This document shows positions 1-4,999 of a stretch of DNA of 6,234 nucleotides, one piece after another. The stretch is from Treponema sp. (GTDB lineage: Bacteria; Spirochaetota; Spirochaetia; Treponematales; Breznakiellaceae): positions 1 through 6,234 of the forward strand of contig WQZW01000094.1 of NCBI GenBank assembly GCA_009780545.1. The letters are read 5' to 3'. Made by a program: the position numbers and the translations under genes. Every line of letters begins with the position of its first letter. Positions within the stretch are counted from its first letter, which is position 1. The notes below the pieces were generated by a model, which had not been told where the DNA came from, did not search any database, and was given only the letters and a program-made list of their open reading frames with translations.

Positions 1-66
1 CCGACCGAAAGCCTCGGCCGGGTGTTGGCCTTTATCGAAAGATACGGGCTTGCGCATGAGCGGTAG
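1..66 (+). CDS. C-terminal end of an unidentified protein (partial)
   Basis: Frame 1 is open from the first base and ends at TAG (64-66), giving 21 residues that end in IERYGLAHER. The codons are GC-rich, like the ene-reductase and RelA genes and unlike the adjoining TetR/ABC unit. It converges on the TetR gene, whose stop codon lies only four bases away. Too little remains to assign a family. The open frame and abrupt composition change make a real gene end plausible, but no start or ribosome site is visible. Confidence 0.45.
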   Translation, partial: PTESLGRVLAFIERYGLAHER

Positions 67-70
67 GGCC

Positions 71-592
71 TTAACTACTCTTCCTGCGCTTCGGCACCAT
101 AATTCCCATTAAATATTTTGGAGTTTGTACCATCCCATAATCAAGCCACAGTTTTATAAGTTCATAAAAAGCACTCACACTAACTACAGCATCGTATTCT
201 TCCTGAAACGTAATTTTTTTACCGACAACAGGTAATGCAAAACGTTCCTTAATTAAAGGCCACATCAAACCGCTCAATCCGTTTTTATGAAACAGCAGAA
301 GGATATCTTTGTGAACAAGCAAGTGTACCAAATCCCTTTCCAAGCACTTCATGGTAATTCGGTCCGGCATTTTCAACGGTTCCATTCCCATAAAAATTTC
401 TGCGACACAATGTTCGGCAACGGCCATCTTGGTCTTGAAGTGCCTGTAGAAAAAATCTCTGGAAACACCGGATTTTTTGACTATTTGTACCACGGAAATT
501 CCCGCAAACGGCTTTTCCAGCATAAGCCCAAGCAACGCCCGTTCCACACAGCCTTCCAAATCTTTCCGGTTCCCGCTTTGTTCGTCAGGCAT
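71..592 (-). CDS. TetR/AcrR-family transcriptional regulator
   Basis: Probable DNA-binding repressor of about 173 residues, a usual length for TetR proteins. Numbered from the ATG at 592, the N-terminal helix-turn-helix lies at about residues 32-53. It contains the typical run ISVVQIVKKSGVSRDFFYRH followed by FKTK, matching the TetR pattern in which the recognition helix ends in a Y-x-H-F motif. The rest is an all-helical, divergent ligand-binding or dimerisation domain. The start is set by AAGGAGG on the minus strand, five bases before ATG 592; a GTG six bases further upstream (598) falls inside that ribosome site and is unlikely to be used. It lies 61 bases downstream of the ABC exporter on the same strand, so it probably belongs to that operon and controls it. 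No operator palindrome was recognised. The ligand is unknown. Confidence 0.85.
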   Translation of the reverse strand: MPDEQSGNRKDLEGCVERALLGLMLEKPFAGISVVQIVKKSGVSRDFFYRHFKTKMAVAEHCVAEIFMGMEPLKMPDRITMKCLERDLVHLLVHKDILLLFHKNGLSGLMWPLIKERFALPVVGKKITFQEEYDAVVSVSAFYELIKLWLDYGMVQTPKYLMGIMVPKRRKSS

Positions 593-653
593 CCCCACCT
601 CCTTGCCCTTTATCGCAGAGAAGTAATGACATGGGCCATTTGCTTAATCGCTT

Positions 654-2354
654 TTACGCCTTTGTTTCCATAGCCTTGTCATACAGTTTTTTGTAATCGG
701 CATTTGAACCATACAGTTCTTCGTGACTGCCAATGGAAAGTTTTTTATCAGAGCCGATGAAGATATATTTTGTCGCAAGTTGACGCAGAATACTAAAGTC
801 ATGAGAAATAACGATGGCGGTTTTATTTTTGAGAAACATCGCAGCCTTTGTTACCATTTTTTCCTTGGTGAATGCGTCCAGTCCATCGAAAGGCTCGTCG
901 AGTATCGCGAAGGGCCGGTCGTTAAGGAGCAGGCGCATAAACTCGACGCGGGATTTTTCTCCCTTGGAAATATTCACGCCGTTTTCGCCCAAAAGCCTGC
1001 CCTTAAGTCCTTCGAGGCCGAACTCCGGCAGGAGCGCGTCGACTTCGCCCTCGGCCGTATTTAAGTTAGCGATGTTGTCATGTACATTTTCGTTAAAAAC
1101 GTAAATATCCTGTGCGTAGTAGCCTATATTTGAAAGTATCGTTTGCCTGTCAAGCGTTTTAAGATCGCGTCCCATGAAGGTTGCTTCTCCTTCATACTCG
1201 GGGAAATTTTTGAGCAGGATGTCAAGAAACGCCGACTTGCCTTCTCCCGATTGCCCCACGATTGCGACTTTTTCTCCTAGCAAAATACTAAAAGAAATAT
1301 TATCGATCAATGTTGTATTGCCGGTAGTATAGAATAGATTTTTCGCCGACAGCATGACTTCCGTTGGCGAAAGTGTCTCTTGCGGAGTATTTCTTCCCTC
1401 TCGTTCATTTTTTTGCGCGTTCTCAATAATCGGGAGCAGTTTCTTTATGTACGGTATCCCTTCAAGATATCTCTGCTGAATCATGGAGAGTATCATAATG
1501 GGATTCATAATATAATCAAGATACGTAAGCACGGCGAATGCCTGTCCGAGGCTGAGTTCGCCCTGCAGGAACAGGTGTAGGGAATATGCAAGAAGGCCTG
1601 CCGAACCGGCAAGATCGAGAAGTCCGAAGAATAATATGGTGATGGTGTTTTGGATTGACATCATCTTTGTTTCAAGCCTGATTTTTTGCTGCGTAAACTC
1701 AGCGTTTCTTTTAAGATATCTAGCATGGACCTTTCTGTTCAAAATAGTGTTGATGCCATTCAGAATACCTATGGTAAAGACACTGTACGACTCGTAATCT
1801 TCCAGCATTTTTTTGTAAACTGGATTTGATAATCTACTTTGCAAAAAAGCCGAGAGCATATACAATAAAATGCTTGCCAAAAAAATAAGCCCTATGAATA
1901 TATCCCACAAAAAACCTATGTACAGGGCAAATCCAATTCGCCCAAGAAGTATGAATCCCCGTATCGTATCCGTCCTGAATAACATCACCGTTGAGGTAAC
2001 TTCATGATGCGCCCTGTTTTGATATACTCCAATGCCATTGTCCTTTTTTTCCCTGTCGTTGACGGACAGAAAATCGCCGACGAGGAGTCCCCGCAATTTA
2101 TAAGAGAAATTTATCAGATACCTGGTATACACAAAAGTTCCCGAATAGGTCAGAAGGGCCGCGGCAAGCATGATGCCGGCGTATAAAAGCACAAGTCCCA
2201 TATCCAAAGTATGATGCTGTTCCACGCCTTCAATAATGTTTCGGATAAGCAACGGGTAAAAGAATGAACCGAAGGTCGTGGCCGATGCCCAAAGCGAAAG
2301 TAACACCATAACGAAGAAACGCTTTTTTCCAAGAAACTGAATGATATGCTTCAT
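654..2354 (-). CDS. ABC exporter half-transporter (fused permease and ATPase)
   Basis: Membrane protein of 566 residues that would use ATP to export a substrate as a homo- or heterodimer. Residues 1 to about 310 carry about six hydrophobic segments (roughly 12-35, 53-75, 132-150, 152-172, 236-262, 268-290), as in type I ABC exporters. The ATPase domain spans about 333-566: Walker A GQSGEGKS (367-374), Q-loop Gln415, signature ISKGE (462-466), Walker B ending in catalytic Glu487 (FAILDEP), D-loop FDGLD and switch His518. The signature departs from canonical LSGGQ at three of five positions, which is common in one half of heterodimeric exporters, so a partner half may be needed; none is in the window. 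The start ATG overlaps the stop of the preceding frame as ATGA, indicating translational coupling, and there is no strong ribosome site of its own. Substrate unknown: drug, lipid or peptide are all possible. Lower-GC codon use than the flanking genes suggests transfer. Confidence 0.9.
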   Translation of the reverse strand: MKHIIQFLGKKRFFVMVLLSLWASATTFGSFFYPLLIRNIIEGVEQHHTLDMGLVLLYAGIMLAAALLTYSGTFVYTRYLINFSYKLRGLLVGDFLSVNDREKKDNGIGVYQNRAHHEVTSTVMLFRTDTIRGFILLGRIGFALYIGFLWDIFIGLIFLASILLYMLSAFLQSRLSNPVYKKMLEDYESYSVFTIGILNGINTILNRKVHARYLKRNAEFTQQKIRLETKMMSIQNTITILFFGLLDLAGSAGLLAYSLHLFLQGELSLGQAFAVLTYLDYIMNPIMILSMIQQRYLEGIPYIKKLLPIIENAQKNEREGRNTPQETLSPTEVMLSAKNLFYTTGNTTLIDNISFSILLGEKVAIVGQSGEGKSAFLDILLKNFPEYEGEATFMGRDLKTLDRQTILSNIGYYAQDIYVFNENVHDNIANLNTAEGEVDALLPEFGLEGLKGRLLGENGVNISKGEKSRVEFMRLLLNDRPFAILDEPFDGLDAFTKEKMVTKAAMFLKNKTAIVISHDFSILRQLATKYIFIGSDKKLSIGSHEELYGSNADYKKLYDKAMETKA

Positions 2355-2536
2355 TTTTTATCACCCGTGGTTGTGTCGTATGATTCCGGCGCAAATCCTT
2401 TTTGCCGCATTATCAGGTCTATCATCTTTTCGGGGTAATGCTTTAATGGCGTGCATTTATTGATTGAAATCATCCGGTTCACGAACTTTTCATCCGCCTT
2501 TTTGCACTTAAAAATTTCAGCCTTCTGCGGGAAACG
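2351..2536 (-). pseudogene. 3' remnant of the gene that preceded the ABC exporter
   Basis: A minus-strand frame is open for 61 codons from an in-frame TAG (2537-2539) to TGA (2351-2353), which overlaps the exporter ATG by ATGA. It reads as ordinary protein sequence: lysine-rich, with segments such as CKKADEKFVNRMISINKC, then HYPEKMIDLIMRQKGFAPES. No start codon with a ribosome site is present; the first internal ATG (2473) would leave only 40 residues. The coupling to the exporter and natural composition suggest the 3' end of a once longer operon gene, cut off near 2540. An alternative is a genuine 40-residue peptide from ATG 2473. I do not recognise the family. Confidence 0.45.
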
Positions 2537-2766
2537 CTAGCAATTCCCTGCATCCGCCCGATACTTCAATGGTAACACACCCAAGCTCTGGGCGCAACAC
2601 TTTTTTTCGTAAAAACACAAAAAGCGACATCTGTAAGGATTTTTCCTTACAGATGTCCGTGAAATGACGCAGATTGTAGGCAAGGAGCCCCACTACAACG
2701 TTTTGCCGATTCGTCGCCCATCCTCATTGCGGCGGCCTTTTTTGCCACCCCAAAGTCAATCCGACA
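2517..2766 (-). pseudogene. Frameshifted coding remnant, possibly a transposase C-terminus
   Basis: Just after the ene-reductase stop, two minus-strand frames look protein-like in succession. The first contains CRIDFGVAKKAAAMRMGDES (from about 2766). The second is open from 2723 to a TGA at 2517-2519 and contains VVVGLLAYNLRHF, then a tail ending CRELLAFPAEG. Removing one base from the four-A run (2701-2704 on the plus strand) joins them into one frame of about 80 residues. A hydrophobic GLLAYNL-R segment near the end resembles the C-terminal helix of DDE transposases of the IS5/IS1182 kind, but this is a weak likeness. No terminal repeats, target duplication or upstream transposase domain are visible. 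It overlaps the terminator hairpin at 2626-2657. Between 2351 and 2784 I see no intact gene. Confidence 0.35.
2611..2657 (-). terminator. Rho-independent terminator downstream of the ene-reductase
   Basis: A perfect 14-bp inverted repeat (GACATCTGTAAGGA, 2626-2639, with its complement at 2644-2657) encloses a four-base loop. On the minus strand the stem is followed by GCTTTTTGTGTTTTT; on the plus strand no T-run follows, so the orientation is minus. It lies about 125 bases after the ene-reductase stop and would end that transcript before the exporter region. The stem is AT-rich for a terminator, and its exact symmetry could also reflect an insertion-element remnant. Confidence 0.65.
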
Positions 2767-2783
2767 GAGTTGGATCAACTTCC

Positions 2784-3809
2784 CTATCGAGGGCGGGCCC
2801 TTTCGTACTGTTTCGGCCAGGGGAAACCCGCGCCGAGTTTTCCGGCGGCCCAAAGCGGAAAATGCGGGTTGCGCAGAAGTTCGCGGCCGACAAAAACCAT
2901 GTCCGCCCTTCCGTTCGCCAGGATTTCCTCCATATGCTCAGGCGACGTCAAAAGTCCGCCGGCAATAACCGGAAGGCCGGATATCTCGCGTATCGTTTCG
3001 GCGAATTTAACCTGGTAACCGGGATGCAAGGGCGGAGCGGCCGGGCTTACGCCGCCGGAACTTACGTCGATGATGTCGATGCCCCGCGCCTTTACCATGT
3101 TGATCATTTCGGCGACGTCGGCCGGGCGGTTTCCCTCCGGCAAATAGTCCTCGGCGGAAACCCTGAGGCAGATCGGGCCGGGGAATGCCTCGCGAACGGC
3201 GGCCAGAACGCGCCCAACTATGCGGGAGCGGTTTTTCGCGGAACCGCCGTACTCGTCGTTACGGTTATTGCCAAGCGGTGAAAGGAATGATGACAAAAGG
3301 TAGCCGTGCGCGCCGTGAACTTCGACCATCTCGAAACCGGCCTCTGCCGCGCGGCGCGCCCCGTTCTTGAAGGCTTCCACCGCGGCGTCGATGTCGGCAC
3401 CGTCCATCGCGCGGGGAATCCTGTAGGCCGCGTCCTTGGGGTCGAACGACAGCGCCGAAGGGCCGATCACTTCGGGAACCTTCGCCACGCACTTGCGTCC
3501 GGCATGCCCGAGCTGAACGGCCGCCGTCGCCCCGTTCGCCTTTATCGCCGAGGCAATGCGCGCAAGGCCCGGAATCTGCGCGTCGTCGTAAATGCCCAGA
3601 CAGTTGTCCGTTATCCGCCCGCATTCCGCCACGCCCGTGGCCTCGACGATTACAAGTCCGGCACCGCCAAGGGCATGTGCGCCGTAGTGCAAAACGTGAA
3701 AGTCCGACGCAATTCCGTCCGTCGCACAGTACATGCACATGGGCGGCATGACGATCCTGTTCCTCACCCTTAAATTTTTGACGCAAAAAATTTCAAATAG
3801 TTTCGACAT
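2784..3809 (-). CDS. namA: YqjM/NamA-type NADPH dehydrogenase (old yellow enzyme, ene-reductase)
   Basis: Cytoplasmic FMN enzyme of 341 residues, the normal length for the YqjM branch (338 in Bacillus subtilis). Family members take hydride from NADPH and reduce the C=C bond of alpha,beta-unsaturated aldehydes, ketones and some nitro compounds; the natural substrate is often unknown. The TIM-barrel landmarks are all visible: PPMCMY with the redox-tuning Cys25 and Tyr27, GRITD (64-68), VQLGHAGRK with Gln99, substrate-binding HGAHGY (His165, His168, Tyr170), LSPLGNNRNDEYGGS (176-190), LRVSAEDY with Arg216, the FMN-phosphate region around VIAGG and FVGRELLRNPHF, and a final QYER whose Arg337 matches the arginine finger YqjM lends to its dimer neighbour. 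The start has AGGAGG seven bases upstream. It appears monocistronic, with promoter at 3845-3873 and terminator at 2611-2657. No catalytic residue is missing. Confidence 0.95.
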   Translation of the reverse strand: MSKLFEIFCVKNLRVRNRIVMPPMCMYCATDGIASDFHVLHYGAHALGGAGLVIVEATGVAECGRITDNCLGIYDDAQIPGLARIASAIKANGATAAVQLGHAGRKCVAKVPEVIGPSALSFDPKDAAYRIPRAMDGADIDAAVEAFKNGARRAAEAGFEMVEVHGAHGYLLSSFLSPLGNNRNDEYGGSAKNRSRIVGRVLAAVREAFPGPICLRVSAEDYLPEGNRPADVAEMINMVKARGIDIIDVSSGGVSPAAPPLHPGYQVKFAETIREISGLPVIAGGLLTSPEHMEEILANGRADMVFVGRELLRNPHFPLWAAGKLGAGFPWPKQYERARPR

Positions 3810-3844
3810 AAAACTTCCTCCTTTCGGGCCTCGTTTAATGAATT

Positions 3845-3873
3845 ATTCTGTGCCGTTCGGGAAGGATTGTCAA
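3845..3873 (-). promoter_or_regulatory. Sigma-70-type promoter of the ene-reductase gene
   Basis: On the minus strand a perfect TTGACA (3873-3868) is followed after 17 bases by CAGAAT (3850-3845), matching four of six -10 positions. Transcription would begin near 3838, leaving a leader of about 28 bases with the AGGAGG ribosome site before ATG 3809. AATAAT three bases further on is an alternative -10 at less favourable spacing. No operator was recognised. Confidence 0.6.
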
Positions 3874-3897
3874 GCGGCAATGTTGGTATTATGATTT

Positions 3898-4029
3898 TGC
3901 GGGATTCCAACGATGTGGGTAAACCGGCCCAAGCTGCCTTCTGTAACCCGGACTCGGAGATTTGCGGTGCAAGTCTCCACGCATTAAAGTGAGGGAACTT
4001 GAATCCCGCATGAGTTTGCGGGCCGGTTT
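3898..4029. repeat. Interleaved inverted repeats, candidate structured RNA
   Basis: Two perfect 10-bp inverted repeats are interlaced rather than nested. TGCGGGATTC (3898-3907) pairs with 4001-4010, and AAACCGGCCC (3921-3930) pairs with 4020-4029, which is pseudoknot topology. Between them lies a 10-bp hairpin, GGAGATTTGC (3956-3965) with GCAAGTCTCC (3969-3978) and loop GGT. It pairs through a U-G wobble only if the plus strand is transcribed; on the minus strand that position is an A-C mismatch. The 3' arms can also pair with each other (CCCGCA 4005-4010 with TGCGGG 4017-4022). TTTGCGG occurs three times (3896, 3961, 4015). It sits between the DUF3800 stop and the ene-reductase promoter. No known riboswitch consensus was matched; a small non-coding mobile or repeat element is an alternative. 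Confidence 0.5.
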
Positions 4030-4044
4030 TCGGTTCCAAAGTTG

Positions 4045-4752
4045 CTATTGCACGTACAGCCCGTGAACATCCCCGGTCATCGTGTCGCGGTCAAAACAGT
4101 TCCGTATAATGGAAAAATATTCGTCATCGTTGTATTCGTATTTTCGGAAAAGAGAATAGGCCAAAATGTCGGCGACCTGAATCAGGCGGGACATTTTGGA
4201 ATCGAGGAACAGGGGTACTTCGGCGAAGTTGACCAACGTGTTTCCCCAGCGGTTTCCCGTTGACTGGAAGGTTTGGGACCAAGCCTGGTACTGCTGCTCG
4301 GATGTTGATTTATCAAAAATGGCTATGCCTTTTTCATGTTCGTTGTTTCTGTGGTGTTTTCTTTTCAAAAACATGTCAAAACGGCTGGTGATTTGGGTGA
4401 ACAGTTCCTTGGAAACGGAATCCCCATGGTAGGCTTTCTTGTTCAGCACCACGCCGAAAAGGATATAATGTCTGGGATAATTCACCGCAACGTTGTTCAG
4501 AACGGACTTGATCAGATTTTCCCTTACGGGCCTAGGAACTTTGCGCCATTCCTTTCTTCCGCCCCTCATATGCGTGCCGTGAAGTTCGACATTCGATGTT
4601 CCCAGGTGCTTCTCCACGATGTCGTCAATGGTCTTCTGTGCGAAATAGGTTTCGTTTTCGCGGATCGCAAATCCTGCCAACACGCAGTGATCGCATCCCT
4701 TGTCTATCTCAAGGCCGGAGTCGTCAACATAGAGCAGATTCAAGCAATCCAT
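4045..4752 (-). CDS. DUF3800 domain protein
   Basis: Soluble protein of 235 residues, typical for DUF3800, a family of undetermined function often found in accessory and defence regions. Landmarks are the N-terminal YVDDSG (8-13), VELHGTHM (55-62), a central VVLNKK strand (101-106), AIFDKS (144-149) and the C-terminal signature DSKMSRLIQVADILAYSLFR (184-203) followed by KYE. The repeated acidic residues (Asp10, Asp11, Asp147, Asp184, Asp195) are compatible with a metal-dependent, RNase H-like nuclease; that is inference. The ATG directly abuts the ribosome site GGGAGG (4753-4758) with no spacing, whereas the TTG at codon 4 (4741-4743) is nine bases from it. The true start may therefore be TTG, giving 232 residues beginning just before LLYVDDSG. 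Its leader carries a folded RNA and T-tract. Confidence 0.85.
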   Translation of the reverse strand: MDCLNLLYVDDSGLEIDKGCDHCVLAGFAIRENETYFAQKTIDDIVEKHLGTSNVELHGTHMRGGRKEWRKVPRPVRENLIKSVLNNVAVNYPRHYILFGVVLNKKAYHGDSVSKELFTQITSRFDMFLKRKHHRNNEHEKGIAIFDKSTSEQQYQAWSQTFQSTGNRWGNTLVNFAEVPLFLDSKMSRLIQVADILAYSLFRKYEYNDDEYFSIIRNCFDRDTMTGDVHGLYVQ

Positions 4753-4760
4753 CCTCCCGG

Positions 4761-4834
4761 AAAAAACAAAAAAAGAGAGTTGGGTGAGCTATATTGCGCT
4801 CACTGTACCGCATAAAGGCAGTACTCCCAACTCT
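4761..4834 (-). ncRNA. Three-way-junction RNA ending in a T-tract (attenuator or small RNA)
   Basis: Reading the minus strand, AGAGTTGGG (4834-4826) pairs with CCCAACTCT (4784-4776) to close two hairpins. The first is GTACTGC, loop CTTTAT, GCGGTAC (4824-4805, seven pairs including one U-G). The second is TGAGC, loop of eight, GCTCA (4802-4785). Only one or two unpaired bases separate the helices, so this is a compact three-way junction. CTTTTTTTGTTTTTT (4775-4761) follows, then the ribosome site and start of the DUF3800 gene. The T-tract makes it a terminator on this strand. The promoter at 4842-4870 predicts a start at A4835, one base before the first stem base. It would therefore produce an RNA of about 75 nt, with the downstream gene reached only by read-through. 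Confidence 0.6.
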
Positions 4835-4841
4835 TCCTCAA

Positions 4842-4870
4842 AGGGTAGTCCAAAACTCAAAAAATGTCAA
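4842..4870 (-). promoter_or_regulatory. Promoter of the DUF3800 leader
   Basis: On the minus strand a perfect TTGACA (4870-4865) is followed after 17 bases by TACCCT (4847-4842), a weak -10 that keeps only the first T, A and final T. The predicted start is A4835, directly before the three-way-junction element. The weak -10 lowers confidence, but the agreement between predicted start and the edge of the fold supports it. Confidence 0.5.
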
Positions 4871-4999
4871 GCCTTCGTATTGTCTCAAAAAGAATCTGGC
4901 CCAAATGCGCTTATTCGAAGAAAGGTTCGGAGGGCGGCCCGGATTCGGCCAACCGGCGGAGGGATTGGACCAAGCGCCGACAAATCCGTATGATAAGCC

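Noticed and set aside
287..673. Plus-strand frame of 128 codons across the TetR gene
   Set aside because: Shadow of the TetR frame, with no ribosome site and no domain.
2569..2597. Promoter for the exporter operon (TTGCGC-N17-TACCAT with TG before the -10)
   Set aside because: The -35 is poor and the match could be chance; kept out of the feature list, though it could drive the truncated operon.
2517..2630. 37-codon minus-strand gene beginning at ATG 2630
   Set aside because: The ATG lies inside the terminator stem and lacks a ribosome site; it is the end of the longer decayed frame.
3265..3786. Minus-strand frame of 173 codons, and plus-strand frames, within the ene-reductase gene
   Set aside because: They are Arg- and Gly-rich shadows of a fully conserved old yellow enzyme frame.
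3898..4029. Cobalamin riboswitch or group II intron domain V
   Set aside because: Short look-alikes (CTGTAAC, GCGGTG) are present, but the conserved order of cobalamin elements and the AGC triad with GNRA loop of domain V are absent.
3770..4039. Minus-strand frame of 89 codons before the ene-reductase
   Set aside because: It runs through the structured repeats and the promoter, overlaps the ene-reductase start, and has no ribosome site or recognisable domain.
4776..4834. Hammerhead ribozyme or purine riboswitch at the three-way junction
   Set aside because: The catalytic core CUGAUGA/GAAA and the purine-binding junction residues are not present, and the junction has almost no linker bases.
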